In this document: one piece after another, positions 42,992-53,682 of the stretch | Layout of the letters: each line of letters opens with the position of its first letter | How positions within the stretch are numbered: the first letter of the stretch is position 1 | DNA from: Cyanobium sp. E1_MAG_00006 | GTDB lineage: Bacteria; Cyanobacteriota; Cyanobacteriia; PCC-6307; Cyanobiaceae | NCBI GenBank assembly: GCA_027488975.1 | Contig: JAIYAQ010000024.1 | Location: forward strand, 1-64,000 | Reading direction: 5' to 3' | DNA: 64,000 bases | The notes under the pieces: model-generated | Told to the model about the DNA's origin: nothing | The model's input: only the letters and a program-made list of their open reading frames with translations | Databases searched by the model: none | Made by a program: the position numbers and the translations under genes

Positions 42992-43435
42992 ATGGCGGGC
43001 AAGGGAAAGGCCAGCAGCGGCCAGCCCAAGGGCGGCGGCGGCATCAGCCCAACCCCGGCCGCCCAGTCGCCGAAACCTCCCCGCAGCGGAGCCGCCACTC
43101 AGGGGCAGAAGCGGGGTCAGCAATCGATCCCTGAGGCGGTGACCAACCGCATGGCCCGGAGGATTGCCATTGCCACGGGGATTCCCACTGTGCTGGGCAT
43201 GTCCACCTTCGTGATCAGCTACCTGCTGGTGAGCCGGTCGGTGCTGGATATCCCCCCCGTCGTCACCCTGGTGACGTCCGGTGGATTTTTCCTGCTGGGG
43301 GTGGTGGGCCTGAGCTACGGAGTGCTCTCGGCCAGCTGGGAAAACGCCCCGGGGAGCCTGCTCGGGTTTGAGCAGATCGGCTTGAACGTGAGTCGGCTGC
43401 GCAGCTCCTTCAAGCGGCCACCAGCGGCGAGCTGA
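42992..43435 (+). CDS. PAM68-like photosystem II assembly factor (DUF3464)
   Basis: 147 aa. A basic, Gly/Pro/Gln-rich disordered N-terminus (1-50) is followed by two membrane segments ([18 protein letters not shown] and [21 protein letters not shown]) and [20 protein letters not shown], the PAM68/DUF3464 signature. Homologues assist photosystem II biogenesis and chlorophyll insertion into CP47. The 3' end overlaps dnaE convergently by 26 bases. Confidence 0.88.
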   Translation: MAGKGKASSGQPKGGGGISPTPAAQSPKPPRSGAATQGQKRGQQSIPEAVTNRMARRIAIATGIPTVLGMSTFVISYLLVSRSVLDIPPVVTLVTSGGFFLLGVVGLSYGVLSASWENAPGSLLGFEQIGLNVSRLRSSFKRPPAAS

Positions 43436-46400
43436 TCCGGGCGCGGAAGGCCTGGGCGGTGAGCGTGCCGAGGGCTGCCTCGCCGTCCTTCACACAGAAC
43501 TGCTGCCCCAGCCGCACGTAACGGATCTGATCCTGGTGACGCACCAGGGCAACCACCGGGACCCGGAGACCCGCGTCATCCCGCTCGCTGCGGTGCTGGT
43601 TGAGGCATTCCCGCAGGCGATGCTGCACAGCGATGTCGCTGGCCTCATCGGCCTGCAGTTCCACCATCAGCAAGCGCAGGTCGTCGATCACGCAGCAGTC
43701 GTCGACGATCAACTGCACCTGCTCGTCACGGCGATCCACCGAAGCCCACACCAGCAGACGGGCATCCACCATCAGGTGATCGGCGAGGCGGGCGTAGGTC
43801 TTGGGAAAGACAACCCCTTCGCAGCTGCCGCTCAGATCCTCCAGCTGCAGCACTGCCATGCGGTCGCCCTTGCGGGTGGTCACCGGCCGTAGACCGGAGA
43901 CCATCGCCACCACGCTGACGCGCGCCTTGTCGGCCTGTTCCTCCAGGCTGCCCAGGGCCAGAGGCGAGAGCAGCTGCATCGGCCGGCAGAGCTGCTTGAG
44001 CGGGTGATCGGAGAGATAGAAGCCCACCAGCTCCTTCTCCAGCCGCAACTTCTCGGTGGGGGGGTAATCGGCCACCGGCGCGGCCTTGGGAGCGGTGCTC
44101 AGATCGGTGCCGGCATCTGGGGCGCCAGCAGCACCAACTCCACCGCCCAGCAGGTCGAACAGGTTGCCCTGGCCGCTGGCGCGATCGCGGGCGCGGGAGG
44201 CGGCCCAGTCGGCGATCAGATCCAGATCGGCCATCAGCTGGGCGCGGTTGGCGCTGGGCTCGAGTGCGTCGAGGGCACCGCAGTGGATCAGCGATTCGAG
44301 CGAGCGGCGGTTGAGGGTGCTGCCGGGGATGCGGTCACAGAGCTCCGCCAGCGAGCGGAACGGTCCATCGCTGCTGCGGGCTTCGATCAGGGTGCGGATG
44401 GCGCCATCACCGAGATTGCGCACGGCCGAGAGGCCGAAGAGGATGCGATCGCCCACAGGGGTGAAGTCAATGCCGGAGGCATTCACATCCGGCGGCATCA
44501 CCTCGATGCCCATGGCATTGCAGTTGGCGATGTAGCGCTGCACCTTGTCGGTGGTGCCGGCATTCACCGTCAACAATGCGGCCATGTAGGCCACAGGATA
44601 GTGGGCCTTGAGGTAAGCGGTCTGATAGGTCACCGCGCCGTAGGCGGTGGAATGGCTCTTGTTGAAGCAGTATTCGGCGAACAGCACCATCTGTTCGAAC
44701 AGTGCCTCGGCAATCTTCGGATCGACGCCACGCTGACTGGCCCCGCTCACGAACAGCGACTGATGCTTCTCCATCTCGCTCTTCTTCTTCTTACCCATGG
44801 CCCGCCGCAACAGGTCGGCCTCACCGAGCGAATACCCCGCAAGATCCTGAGCGATGCGCATGATCTGCTCCTGGTAAACCATGATCCCGTAGGTCTCCTG
44901 CAGGATCGGTTCGAGCTTGGCGTGGGCGAAATCGATCGCCTCGCGGCCGTGCTTGCGGTTGATGAACTTCGGGATCAGCCCGGCATCGAGCGGGCCCGGG
45001 CGATACAGCGCCAGGATCGAGGAGATGTCCTCCAAGGATGAGGGCTTGAGGTCGCGCACGATCTGGCGCATGCCACTGGATTCCAACTGGAAGATGCCCT
45101 CAAGATCGCCGCGGGCCAGCAGCCCGTAGGTGCCGGGGTCATCAAGAGGAAGTTTGTCGGGATCGACGGCAACACCGGTGCTCTGCTGCACCAGATCAAT
45201 CGTCTTGTCGATCATGGTGAGGTTCTTCAGGCCCAGAAAATCCATCTTCAGCAGGCCCATCGACTCCACGTCCTCCATGAAGTACTGGGTGATCACCTGG
45301 CCGTCGTTGTTGCGCTGCAGCGGCACCAGCTCATCGAGCGGTTCAGCCGCGATCACCACACCGGCCGCGTGGACGCCAAAGGTCTTGTTGGTGCCCTCGA
45401 TCCGCATCGCCATCTCAACCCAGCGCTTCACCTGCGGATCGTTCTGGTACTTCTCACGGAACTCCGGTGCCGGCGATTCCTCGCCGATCATCTCCTTCAG
45501 CTTGGCGGGTTTGCCACGCACCACCGGAATCAACTTCGCCAGGCGGTCGGCATCGCCGTAGGGAATGTCGAGCACACGCGCCACATCCTTGAGCACCGCC
45601 TTCGAGGTCATGCGGTTGAAGGTGATGATCTGGGCCACCTTGTCGTCGCCATAACGGCGAGTGACGTAGTCGATCACCTCGCCACGGCGCTCGATGCAGA
45701 AGTCGGTGTCAATATCCGGCATCGACTTGCGTTCCGGATTGAGGAAGCGTTCGAACAGCAGTCCGTTCGTGACTGGATCGATGTTGGTGATACCCAGGGC
45801 GTAGGCCACCAGCGAGCCGGCGGCCGATCCACGGCCAGGGCCCACCGGGATACCGCTGTCACGGGCAAAGCGGATGTAGTCCCACACCACCAGGAAGTAG
45901 GTGGGAAAGCCCATCTGCTCCATCACCTGCAGCTCGAAGCTGAGGCGCTCGCCGTACTCCGGCGTGAACGGCGCACCGGCCGTTAGTTCCAACCGATCGC
46001 GCAGGCCCTGCTCACTCACCTCGCGCAGGTAGCTCACCGGCGTGTGTCCCTCCGGAATCGGGAAGTTTGGCATCTGGTAGCGGCCGAGGATGTCGTAGTC
46101 CTCCACCTTCTCGGCGGCGCGGGCGGTGTTGGCCACGGCTTCGGCCACCACCTCGGGCTCGAGATGATCGGCGAACAGGCCGAGCATCTCCTGCTCGCTC
46201 TTGATGTATTCGGTGCCGGTGTAACGCAGGCGCTTCTCATCGGTGACAAGCTTGCCGGTGAGCACGCACAGCAGGGCGTCGTGAGCCTCGGCGTCGTTGG
46301 CGGTGAGGTAGTGGGCGTCGTTGGTGGCGATCAGCGGAATGCCCAGCTCGCGCGCGATGCGCACCATTTCCACGTTGACGATGCGGTCCTCAGGGGAGCC

Positions 46401-46943
46401 GTGGTCCTGGATCTCCAGGTAGTAGTCGTCGCCGAAGACACCCTGATACCAGCGGGCCACCTCACGGGCCACATCGGGGCGGTTGCGCAGGATCGCCTGG
46501 GAGATCTCACCACCGAGGCAGGCGGTGGCCACCATGAGCCCTTCGCTGTGTTTCTCGAGGGTGGGCTTATCGATGCAGGCGCGCGAGAAGATGCCGCGCC
46601 CACGCATGCCACGGAGATGGCTGATGCTGGTGAGCTTGACGAGGTTGCGGTAGCCGACGACATTCTTGGCCAGCACCACCAGGTGGTAACGGCGTTCCTT
46701 CTTGGGCGGATTGGGGTCGTCGAGGGAGCCGTTGATCACATACATCTCGTTGCCGATGATCGGCTTCACGGATGTGCCCTTGCAAAGCTTCAGCAGCTCG
46801 ATGGCGCCGTACATGACACCGTGATCAGTGAGCGCCAGGGCCGGCATGCCAAGGTCCTCGGCCCGCTTCACCATCGCCGGCAGCTGGCTGGCACCATCCA
46901 GCAGGCTGTAGTCGCTGTGGTTGTGAAGCGGAACGAAGGCCAC
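43410..46943 (-). CDS. dnaE: DNA polymerase III alpha subunit (uninterrupted)
   Basis: 1177 aa, full-length replicative polymerase. PHP domain at the start ([20 protein letters not shown]), polymerase core with [18 protein letters not shown] and the [12 protein letters not shown] carboxylates, a beta-binding region and a C-terminal OB-fold. It is continuous across the site where other cyanobacteria carry the split DnaE intein: [14 protein letters not shown] at residues 758|759. The GTG at 46943 gives the canonical N-terminus; a TTG four codons upstream is the alternative. Confidence 0.97.
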   Translation of the reverse strand: MAFVPLHNHSDYSLLDGASQLPAMVKRAEDLGMPALALTDHGVMYGAIELLKLCKGTSVKPIIGNEMYVINGSLDDPNPPKKERRYHLVVLAKNVVGYRNLVKLTSISHLRGMRGRGIFSRACIDKPTLEKHSEGLMVATACLGGEISQAILRNRPDVAREVARWYQGVFGDDYYLEIQDHGSPEDRIVNVEMVRIARELGIPLIATNDAHYLTANDAEAHDALLCVLTGKLVTDEKRLRYTGTEYIKSEQEMLGLFADHLEPEVVAEAVANTARAAEKVEDYDILGRYQMPNFPIPEGHTPVSYLREVSEQGLRDRLELTAGAPFTPEYGERLSFELQVMEQMGFPTYFLVVWDYIRFARDSGIPVGPGRGSAAGSLVAYALGITNIDPVTNGLLFERFLNPERKSMPDIDTDFCIERRGEVIDYVTRRYGDDKVAQIITFNRMTSKAVLKDVARVLDIPYGDADRLAKLIPVVRGKPAKLKEMIGEESPAPEFREKYQNDPQVKRWVEMAMRIEGTNKTFGVHAAGVVIAAEPLDELVPLQRNNDGQVITQYFMEDVESMGLLKMDFLGLKNLTMIDKTIDLVQQSTGVAVDPDKLPLDDPGTYGLLARGDLEGIFQLESSGMRQIVRDLKPSSLEDISSILALYRPGPLDAGLIPKFINRKHGREAIDFAHAKLEPILQETYGIMVYQEQIMRIAQDLAGYSLGEADLLRRAMGKKKKSEMEKHQSLFVSGASQRGVDPKIAEALFEQMVLFAEYCFNKSHSTAYGAVTYQTAYLKAHYPVAYMAALLTVNAGTTDKVQRYIANCNAMGIEVMPPDVNASGIDFTPVGDRILFGLSAVRNLGDGAIRTLIEARSSDGPFRSLAELCDRIPGSTLNRRSLESLIHCGALDALEPSANRAQLMADLDLIADWAASRARDRASGQGNLFDLLGGGVGAAGAPDAGTDLSTAPKAAPVADYPPTEKLRLEKELVGFYLSDHPLKQLCRPMQLLSPLALGSLEEQADKARVSVVAMVSGLRPVTTRKGDRMAVLQLEDLSGSCEGVVFPKTYARLADHLMVDARLLVWASVDRRDEQVQLIVDDCCVIDDLRLLMVELQADEASDIAVQHRLRECLNQHRSERDDAGLRVPVVALVRHQDQIRYVRLGQQFCVKDGEAALGTLTAQAFRARISSPLVAA

Positions 46944-47007
46944 AGGCGCAAGCAACAGCTGGTGGTCGGCGGCCTCAGGTTAAGGGCTCAACACCAGATC
47001 TAGTGCC

Positions 47008-48468
47008 TCAGGGCACCAGGGCCGCCTCCGGCCGCTGCTCCATCACCCGCGCCGACTGCTCGTAGTGCCAGGCCACCTGCAGCAGGCGCTCCTCCTGCAA
47101 CACACCGGTGATCAGCTGTACGCCGATCGGCAGGCCGGCGCCGTCGAAGCCGCAGGGCAGGCTGATGGCCGGCAGGCCGGCCATGTTGGCGGGGATCGTC
47201 AGCAGATCCGCCAGGTACATGGCCAGGGGATCCTCGCTGTGGGCCCCGAAGCCGAAAGCGGTGGTGGGCGACGTGGGGGTGAGCAGCACATCGACCGTCT
47301 CGAAGGCGCGGTCGAAATCGCGGCGGATCAGGGTGCGCACCTGCTGGGCCTTGCGGTAGTAGGCATCCACATAGCCAGCGGAGAGGGCATACGTGCCGAT
47401 CAGGATGCGGCGCTGCACCTCGGCGCCGAAGCCCTCGGCGCGGCTGCGGGCCGTCATCTCCGCCAGGCCGGCAGCATCGGCGGCACGGTGGCCGTACTTC
47501 ACGCCGTCGTAGCGGGCCAGGTTGGCCGAGGCCTCCGAGGGGGCGATCACGTAGTAGGTGGCGATGCCGTCGTTGAAGCGGGGGCAGCTGACGTCCACCA
47601 GCTCACAGCCGAGAGCCCGCAACTGGGCCGCAGCGGCCATCACCGAGGCCTTCACCTGGGGATCGAGACCTTCAGCTTCGAAGCACTCACGCACGATGCC
47701 CACCCGCAGACCTGCCACGGGCTGGCTGAGGGCAGCGCGATAGTCCGGCACCGCGGCCTTCAGGCAGGTGGAATCGCGCGGATCGGCACCGGCGATCACC
47801 TGCAGCAGTTCGGCGGCATCGGCCACGTTGGTGGTGAACGGGCCCACCTGATCCAGGGAGCTCGCGAAGGCCACCAGCCCGTAGCGGCTCACCCGGCCGT
47901 AGGTGGGTTTGAGACCCACCACCCCACAGAAGGCAGCAGGCTGGCGGATCGAACCACCGGTGTCCGAACCGAGGGAGGCCACGCACTCACCGGCGGCCAC
48001 GGCGGCGGCACTGCCGCCGGAGCTGCCGCCCGGCACCTTCTCAGGGTTCCAGGGGTTGCGGCTGGGGCCGAAATAGGAGGTCTCGGTGGAGCTGCCCATG
48101 GCGAACTCATCGAGATTGGTCTTGCCGAGGAGCACGGCACCCGCTCCCCAGAGCCGCTCGGTGACGGTCGATTCGTAGGGAGGAATGAAACTCTCCAGCA
48201 TGCGGCTGGAGCAGGTGGTGCGGATGCCTTTGGTGCAGAGGTTGTCCTTGATGGCCAGGGGCACGCCGGCCAGGGGCGGCAGCGGTTCACCGGCGGCGCG
48301 CAGGGCGTCGATCCGGTCAGCGTCGGCACGGGCCCGCTCTGCGGTGACCTCCAGATAGGCGTGGACCGTGCCGTCGACGGCCTCGATCCGGCTGAGGTGA
48401 TGGTCGGTGAGCTCGCGGGCGGACACCTCGCCGCGACTGAGCTGATCACGCCACTCGGCGATGCCCAT
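47008..48468 (-). CDS. gatA: Asp-tRNA(Asn)/Glu-tRNA(Gln) amidotransferase subunit A
   Basis: 486 aa amidase-signature enzyme. The Ser-cisSer-Lys triad sits in [10 protein letters not shown] (Lys), [15 protein letters not shown] (cis-Ser) and [17 protein letters not shown] (Ser). It releases ammonia from glutamine and channels it to GatB for correcting misacylated tRNA. The ATG at 48468 follows a TTG one codon upstream. Confidence 0.97.
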   Translation of the reverse strand: MGIAEWRDQLSRGEVSARELTDHHLSRIEAVDGTVHAYLEVTAERARADADRIDALRAAGEPLPPLAGVPLAIKDNLCTKGIRTTCSSRMLESFIPPYESTVTERLWGAGAVLLGKTNLDEFAMGSSTETSYFGPSRNPWNPEKVPGGSSGGSAAAVAAGECVASLGSDTGGSIRQPAAFCGVVGLKPTYGRVSRYGLVAFASSLDQVGPFTTNVADAAELLQVIAGADPRDSTCLKAAVPDYRAALSQPVAGLRVGIVRECFEAEGLDPQVKASVMAAAAQLRALGCELVDVSCPRFNDGIATYYVIAPSEASANLARYDGVKYGHRAADAAGLAEMTARSRAEGFGAEVQRRILIGTYALSAGYVDAYYRKAQQVRTLIRRDFDRAFETVDVLLTPTSPTTAFGFGAHSEDPLAMYLADLLTIPANMAGLPAISLPCGFDGAGLPIGVQLITGVLQEERLLQVAWHYEQSARVMEQRPEAALVP

Positions 48469-48487
48469 CAACCTCGGTTCCGTTGCT

Positions 48488-48512
48488 GGGGTCGACGCTA
48501 TCAGTCGACCCC
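48488..48512 (-). terminator. Perfect 9-bp hairpin after the DUF1816 gene, no T-run
   Basis: GGGGTCGAC pairs with GTCGACCCC around a 7-base loop, starting 7 bases after the DUF1816 stop codon and ending 19 bases before gatA starts. It contains no T-run. Position between two same-strand genes suggests termination or RNA processing. Confidence 0.55.
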
Positions 48513-48519
48513 GGACGGC

Positions 48520-48789
48520 TCAGGACTCGCTGGCGATGGTGAAGGGCTCCGCACGGCGGGTACGCAGCACGTTGTGGTTAACATCAGCGGCGCCCTCGCT
48601 GCGCAGGTCCGCCAGGAACGGTGGGAGGGCCTCATCCAGGCTGCTGCGCCGCACGTAGGGGCCGAACCAGTAGGTCACATCAGGCTGCCGGGTCTCGACC
48701 CTTGCCCACCAGGCCAGCCCCAGCCCGTTGGCCACACTGCGGAAGGGCTGAATGAGGCTGCTCATCGGGGCGGTGAGGTGTGTGGCCAT
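48520..48789 (-). CDS. DUF1816 domain protein (89 aa)
   Basis: 89 aa. GLGLAWWARVETRQPDVTYWFGPYVRRSSLDEA matches the cyanobacterial DUF1816 family. Function is not established; the domain resembles the small CpcD-like caps of phycobilisome linkers in size, but the link is weak. An ATG eight codons in (MSSLIQPF) is an alternative start. Located between rlmB and gatA on the same strand. Confidence 0.82.
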   Translation of the reverse strand: MATHLTAPMSSLIQPFRSVANGLGLAWWARVETRQPDVTYWFGPYVRRSSLDEALPPFLADLRSEGAADVNHNVLRTRRAEPFTIASES

Positions 48790-48819
48790 TGTGGCCGGGA
48801 GGGTGGCGAATGGTCGGAC

Positions 48820-50529
48820 TCAGAGCTGAATGTCGCCGCTGAATCCCGGAGCTGGAGCGGGGCTGAGACCAAGCTCCAGGGCCGGGCTGACCTCGGGATG
48901 GCTGGTCGGAGCAGAAGCACTGTCCTCCTGGGTTGGCAGCTCGGCCGGCGCAAGCGTCTCCGCCTCGCAGAGCTCCGTGTCCGGCAGCGCTGACGCCGTC
49001 AGCTCCAGGCCGCCGGCCATGGACTCCTCGGAGGGGTCAGCCAGACGTTCGGAGCTGGTGTCGACGTGCGTCACGTCGTCCTGAAGGGCAACGGGCACGT
49101 TGGACTCCAGCGGAGCGGCGACGGGTAATGCAGCAGGAGCCGGTAGCTGCGGGCGCACGAGCCGCGGCGCCGGAGCGGAGCCGCTGATCTGCTTCATCCA
49201 TCCGCGCCGGGCCACCTCGTAGAGCACCATCGCCGTAGCCACCGAGGCGTTGAGGCTCGGGGTGGAGCCCCGCAGGGGGATGCGCACCAGCTGGTCGCAG
49301 TGCTTGCGCGTCAGCATCGACAGACCGGAGCCCTCAGAGCCGGTGACGATCACCAGAGGACCATCGAGATCGGCCTCACTCAGCGAGACACTGCCCTCGC
49401 CCGCCAGGCCGATGACGCGGTAGCCCTCCTCTTTGAGCGTCTCGAGGGAGCGGTTGAGATTCACCACCCGCGCCACCGGCAGATGCTCGAGGGCACCGGC
49501 AGCCACCTTCGCCACCGAGCCGGTGAGTCCGGCACTGCGGCGCTGGGGCAGCACCAGGCCATGGGCACCGAGAGCCTCGGCGCTGCGCACGATCGCGCCG
49601 AGATTGTGAGGATCGGTGATGCCGTCGAGGGCCATCAGCAACGCCGGTTCGCCCAGGTTGCGGCAGCCATCGATCAGGGTGCCGAGGTCGAGGGTGTCGG
49701 CTGCCGCCGCCTGCAGCACGATGCCCTGGTGGACGGCACCATCGGTCAGCTGGCCGAGGCGGGCCCAGGTGACCTCCTCCACCAGAACGCCGCCGGCCTT
49801 GGCCTCGCGCAGCAACTGCAGGAAACGAGGCTGAAAACGCAGTTCCGGTGTGCACCAGATGCGATGGATCGGCCGATCGCTCTCCAGTGCCGCCTGGGCG
49901 GCATGGCGCCCCCAGATCAGATCATCGGCCGGGCCGGCCTGGAAGCGTTCGGCTTCACCAACGGGCACCTCCACGGCGATCGGGCGAGCACCCTGACGGG
50001 CCAGATCCCTGCGTCCATCTCGGGAATCGCGGCCGTAGGAACGGCCACCATCGCGACCCCAGTCGCGACCGCCCTCACGACCACCGTCGCGCTCAGCGCG
50101 TTCGGGGCGACGGGCGGGGCCGCGGCTCTCGCCCAGCTGGGGGCGACCCAGGGGGCGACCAGCACGGAAGGGTGGGCGACCCTCAGCCTGAGCGCTGCTG
50201 AAGGGGCGACGTCCTTCACTGCGGCGTCCATCAGGACGGCGCACGTCGGGACGACGGGCATCAGGACGCCGCTCGGGCCGGCCGGAGCCGGGACGGGGAC
50301 GGTCGCCGCGGGGGCCATCGAAGCGGGCACCATCCGGGCGGGGACGATCGAAGCGCGATCCCTCCGAGCGGGGGCCATCGAAGCGGCGCTCAGGGCGCCC
50401 CTCGCGTTCAGGACCCTCCGGACGCCACTCACCACGGGGCTTGAACGGACGAGGCCCACGGAAGGGTCTGCCGGTGCCGGCTCCCGAGCCCTGGCCCTGG
50501 TCCCTTCGACGATCAAAACGGGGGCTCAT
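48820..50529 (-). CDS. rlmB: RlmB-type 23S rRNA 2'-O-methyltransferase with long disordered tails
   Basis: 569 aa, more than twice the usual length. The catalytic SPOUT core (residues about 200-445) has DDLIWGRHAAQAAL, the SAM-binding knot ITDPHNLGAIVRSAEALG, VTGSEGSGLS and the SLNASVATAMVLYE motif, as in enzymes that methylate G2251 of 23S rRNA. The first 190 residues are an RG/RP/RD-rich repeat tract, strongly basic and disordered. The last 110 residues are acidic and Pro/Ser-rich. Followed 18 bases upstream by the mini-RNase III gene. Confidence 0.9.
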   Translation of the reverse strand: MSPRFDRRRDQGQGSGAGTGRPFRGPRPFKPRGEWRPEGPEREGRPERRFDGPRSEGSRFDRPRPDGARFDGPRGDRPRPGSGRPERRPDARRPDVRRPDGRRSEGRRPFSSAQAEGRPPFRAGRPLGRPQLGESRGPARRPERAERDGGREGGRDWGRDGGRSYGRDSRDGRRDLARQGARPIAVEVPVGEAERFQAGPADDLIWGRHAAQAALESDRPIHRIWCTPELRFQPRFLQLLREAKAGGVLVEEVTWARLGQLTDGAVHQGIVLQAAAADTLDLGTLIDGCRNLGEPALLMALDGITDPHNLGAIVRSAEALGAHGLVLPQRRSAGLTGSVAKVAAGALEHLPVARVVNLNRSLETLKEEGYRVIGLAGEGSVSLSEADLDGPLVIVTGSEGSGLSMLTRKHCDQLVRIPLRGSTPSLNASVATAMVLYEVARRGWMKQISGSAPAPRLVRPQLPAPAALPVAAPLESNVPVALQDDVTHVDTSSERLADPSEESMAGGLELTASALPDTELCEAETLAPAELPTQEDSASAPTSHPEVSPALELGLSPAPAPGFSGDIQL

Positions 50530-50547
50530 GGCAGACAGGCAGATGGG

Positions 50548-51018
50548 TTATGGGTCGGCGTCCTCAAGTCGATCCAGCAGCTGAGCAAGCCGGCTGGGGT
50601 TCCGCAGAAACAGCCAGCCAACCATTGTCTCAAATCCTGTGGCTCGGCCATAGATCCCCGATTCCCCGCGACGGGGGCCCCGGCCAGCCCGGTTGCGCCC
50701 CTTCCGTACCAGCTCTAGCTCGTCGTCGGTCAGCAGGCCGCGCTGCTCGAGCCGATCGAGGGCCGCAGCCTGGGCATCGGCACGAACCTCGGCCACAACG
50801 GCACGATGCAGTTCAGCGCTGCGCCCCGGCTGTCGGCAGTGCCGCAGCCGCTGATGAAGCTCCCAGACCGCATCCCCCAGCCAGGCGAGCTGGAGGGGCC
50901 TGAGATTGTCATGCAGCTCCGGGCTTTGAAGCGTTGCCAGCCAGGCAGCGCTGGACTCAGGCGGCGATGGAGCCGAGGGCGGTGTTGAGGTCGGGCTGGA
51001 GATGGAGGAACTCCTCAA
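50548..51018 (-). CDS. mrnC: Mini-ribonuclease 3 (RNase III family)
   Basis: 156 aa. LAWLGDAVWELHQR holds the RNase III catalytic Asp/Glu, with LVRKGRNR and ATGFETMVGWLFLR completing the fold; the dsRBD is absent, which defines Mini-III, the enzyme that trims 23S rRNA precursors. The first 20 residues are Ser/Pro-rich and overlap the STAS gene by 62 bases, so a later non-ATG start is possible. It lies next to rlmB, another 23S rRNA maturation gene. Confidence 0.88.
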   Translation of the reverse strand: MRSSSISSPTSTPPSAPSPPESSAAWLATLQSPELHDNLRPLQLAWLGDAVWELHQRLRHCRQPGRSAELHRAVVAEVRADAQAAALDRLEQRGLLTDDELELVRKGRNRAGRGPRRGESGIYGRATGFETMVGWLFLRNPSRLAQLLDRLEDADP

Positions 51019-51304
51019 GCCTCACCAGTTTCACCGTCTGCACCACACGGGCATTGCCGACCACCAGGAATTGCAGGCCCTGGTCGTTGCATTGCTTGGC
51101 CAGCTGCACCAGCGCACCGAGGCCGGAGGAATCGATGAAATCGATGCGGCTGAGGTCGATCACCAGCGGCTGGGGCGTGCTGGTGAGGTGATCGGCGATG
51201 AAGCCGAGAAACTGCTTGTCGGAATAAGCGTCCAACTGGCCGGTGAAGCTGAACAGCATGCAGCCGTCATGCTGTTCAAAGCCACCCCGCAGGGAGACGG
51301 TCAA
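50957..51304 (-). CDS. STAS domain anti-sigma factor antagonist-like protein
   Basis: 115 aa, TTG start. STAS fold with the phospho-acceptor region IDFIDSSGLGALVQLAKQC, where the second Ser aligns with the serine phosphorylated in SpoIIAA/RsbV. It would bind an RsbW-like kinase; one is encoded at 19817-20224 in this window. Upstream 120 bases up to the carA gene hold no obvious operator. Confidence 0.87.
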   Translation of the reverse strand: MTVSLRGGFEQHDGCMLFSFTGQLDAYSDKQFLGFIADHLTSTPQPLVIDLSRIDFIDSSGLGALVQLAKQCNDQGLQFLVVGNARVVQTVKLVRLEEFLHLQPDLNTALGSIAA

Positions 51305-51424
51305 TCGCTGCAGTTCGGTGATGACTCCTGGCTCCGTGGCGAGCGCGACCGAAGTGTAGTGACCGTTTCCGGAATGGGAACGCCCCCGGCACGGATGCGG
51401 TGATCTGCAACAGAGGCGAACCGA

Positions 51425-52582
51425 TCAGAAGCGTCGTTCGGCCATCAGTGCCGCGAAGCGTCCGAAGTGGTGGTCAGCGTCATGCGGACCGGGGCTGGCC
51501 TCCGGGTGGTACTGCACGCCGAAGATCGGCTTGTGGCGATGGGCCAGGGCGGCCACGGTGCGGTCGTTGAGGTTGACGTGGGTCACCTCCACCTGGTCGA
51601 CCGGCAGGGAAGGGGCATCGAGGGCGAAGCCGTGGTTCTGGCTGGTGATCTCCACCAGACCGGTGCTGCCGCAGGGGTGATTGAGGCCGCGGTGGCCGTA
51701 GCCGAGCTTGTAGGTGCTGCCGCCGAGAGCCAGGCCGAGGATCTGGTGACCCAGGCAGATGCCGAACACCGGCAGATCCGCCTGCTCCACCAGGCCACGC
51801 GCCAGGGCGATGCCGGCGGTAACGGCCGCCGGGTCGCCCGGGCCGTTGGAGAGAAACACCCCCTCAGGCTCCAGGGCGAGCACCTGCTCGAGGCTGGCAT
51901 CGGCGGGCAGCACGGTGATGGTGCAGCCGTGGGCCGCCAGGCGCTCGAGGATGGCGCGTTTGATGCCGAAATCGATCGCCACCACCTTGTAGGGGCGCTG
52001 CGGCGAGGGCTGGGGCCGCTGATCAAAGCCAGCGCTGCACAGCGACGTCCAGTCGTAGGGAGTGGGGGTGCTGACCCGCTCCGCCAGATTCAGGCCGGCC
52101 ATGGAGGGGGCGGAGCGCACCCGCTCCAGCAGCTGCTGCGGCGTGCTGCCATCGCTGCTGATGGCGCCGTTGATGGCACCGCCTTCGCGCAGATGGCGCA
52201 CCAGGGCTCGGGTATCGATGCCGGCGATACCAACAACGTTGTGGCGCTGCAACCAGGACTCCAGGGTTCCCTCGCTGCGCCAGCTGCTGGGCTGGGGTAC
52301 CAGCTGACGGGCGATCACACCGCTCACCTGGGGGGCATCCGCCTCCTGATCGGCGGCGTTCACGCCGGTGTTGCCCAGCTCGGGGTAGGTGAAGGTCACC
52401 AGCTGACCGGAGTAGCTGGGATCGGTCATCACCTCCTGATACCCGGTCATGCCGGTGTTGAACACCACCTCACCGATGGCGGTGCCGCTGGCACCGAAGG
52501 CGTCTCCGCGCAGCACCAGGCCATCGGCCAGCACCAGAAGCGCAGGGGTGGAGGGGGAAGCGGTCGTCATGGTGGTCATCAT
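51425..52582 (-). CDS. carA: Carbamoyl-phosphate synthase small subunit
   Basis: 385 aa. The N-terminal CPSase domain ([18 protein letters not shown]) is followed by a class I glutamine amidotransferase with Cys nucleophile in GICLGHQ and His/Glu in [10 protein letters not shown]. Supplies ammonia for carbamoyl phosphate for arginine and pyrimidines. Lies 20 bases after trpD on the same strand. Confidence 0.97.
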   Translation of the reverse strand: MMTTMTTASPSTPALLVLADGLVLRGDAFGASGTAIGEVVFNTGMTGYQEVMTDPSYSGQLVTFTYPELGNTGVNAADQEADAPQVSGVIARQLVPQPSSWRSEGTLESWLQRHNVVGIAGIDTRALVRHLREGGAINGAISSDGSTPQQLLERVRSAPSMAGLNLAERVSTPTPYDWTSLCSAGFDQRPQPSPQRPYKVVAIDFGIKRAILERLAAHGCTITVLPADASLEQVLALEPEGVFLSNGPGDPAAVTAGIALARGLVEQADLPVFGICLGHQILGLALGGSTYKLGYGHRGLNHPCGSTGLVEITSQNHGFALDAPSLPVDQVEVTHVNLNDRTVAALAHRHKPIFGVQYHPEASPGPHDADHHFGRFAALMAERRF

Positions 52583-52602
52583 CCCGTAGGGACCTGCACC
52601 AA

Positions 52603-53631
52603 TCAGGCCAGGGCATCCCGCAGTGCCACCAACCGCTGCCAGGCAGCGCCCGAGGCCATGGCCGCCTGGGCCAGGGGAACCGCCTCCGCCACGCTGTCGG
52701 CCCGCCCTGCGGCCCAGAGCACCAGGGCCGCGTTGAGGGCGACCACATCGCTCTGGGCCTGGGTGCCATGCCCCTGCAGCACCGCTTCAAGAATGGCGCG
52801 ATTGGCGGCCAGATCCCCGCCCACCAGGCTCTCGAGGGGAGCCGCCGTCAGCCCGAGGCTGGCGGGATCGAGGCTCTCGGCACGCACCTGCCCCGCCTCG
52901 ATCAGCCGCAGGTCACTGGGGCCGGAGAGTGAGGCCTCATCGAGGCCGCCGTGGCCATGCACCACCACCGCCCGCTCCAGCCCCAGCGCCGCCAGGGCGT
53001 CGGCCATCGGTTCGAGCAGGTGGGCAGCACCGACACCCAGCACCTGGAAATCGGGTTGCAGCGGATTCACCAGCGGTCCGAGCTGGTTGAACACCGTGCG
53101 CACCCCCAGGCTGCGGCGCAGGGGTGCCAGCCCCACCAGAGCGGGATGCCAGCCCGGTGCGAACAGGAAGGTGACACCAGCCGCAGGCAAGGCCTCAATC
53201 ACACGCTGCGCTGGAGCCTGCAGGTTGAGGCCGGCGGCCTCCAGCACGTCGGCGGAGCCGACACTGCCGCTGGCACTGCGGTTGCCGTGCTTGGCCACGT
53301 GGGCCCCGCAGGCTGCCGCCACAAACGACACCGCCGTGGAGATGTTGAAGGTGTTGGCCCCATCGCCACCGGTGCCGCAGGTGTCGACCAGCGGCAGATC
53401 GGGTCGTGGACCGGGCAGGGGGCAGGCCTGCCGCAGCACGCGAGCCATGGCGGCGAGAGCCTCGCCGCTGGGTTGCCGCGCCCGCAGAGCGGCCAGCAGG
53501 GCCCCGGTGAGCACCGGTTCGATCGCTTCGTCCAGCCAGCCACGCATCAGCTGCTCGGCCTGCTCGGCCTGCAGCGGGCTGTCCTGGAACAGCTGCTCCA
53601 GCAGGGCAGGCCAGGGGGTGGAGGGAGCCAT
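52603..53631 (-). CDS. trpD: Anthranilate phosphoribosyltransferase
   Basis: 342 aa. [17 protein letters not shown] (PRPP-binding), [19 protein letters not shown] and [10 protein letters not shown] are the TrpD signature. Transfers phosphoribose to anthranilate in tryptophan synthesis. It lies between the DUF3288 gene (51 bases upstream) and carA. Confidence 0.97.
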   Translation of the reverse strand: MAPSTPWPALLEQLFQDSPLQAEQAEQLMRGWLDEAIEPVLTGALLAALRARQPSGEALAAMARVLRQACPLPGPRPDLPLVDTCGTGGDGANTFNISTAVSFVAAACGAHVAKHGNRSASGSVGSADVLEAAGLNLQAPAQRVIEALPAAGVTFLFAPGWHPALVGLAPLRRSLGVRTVFNQLGPLVNPLQPDFQVLGVGAAHLLEPMADALAALGLERAVVVHGHGGLDEASLSGPSDLRLIEAGQVRAESLDPASLGLTAAPLESLVGGDLAANRAILEAVLQGHGTQAQSDVVALNAALVLWAAGRADSVAEAVPLAQAAMASGAAWQRLVALRDALA

Positions 53632-53682
53632 TGGCGACGAGGGAAGGGGGGCGGAGGAAGGGGCAGAGGCCAGGGGGGCGGC

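Noticed and set aside
47065-48993. 642-codon plus-strand frame opposite gatA
   Set aside because: gatA has the amidase triad on the minus strand; this frame is His/Gly-rich and has no recognisable domain.
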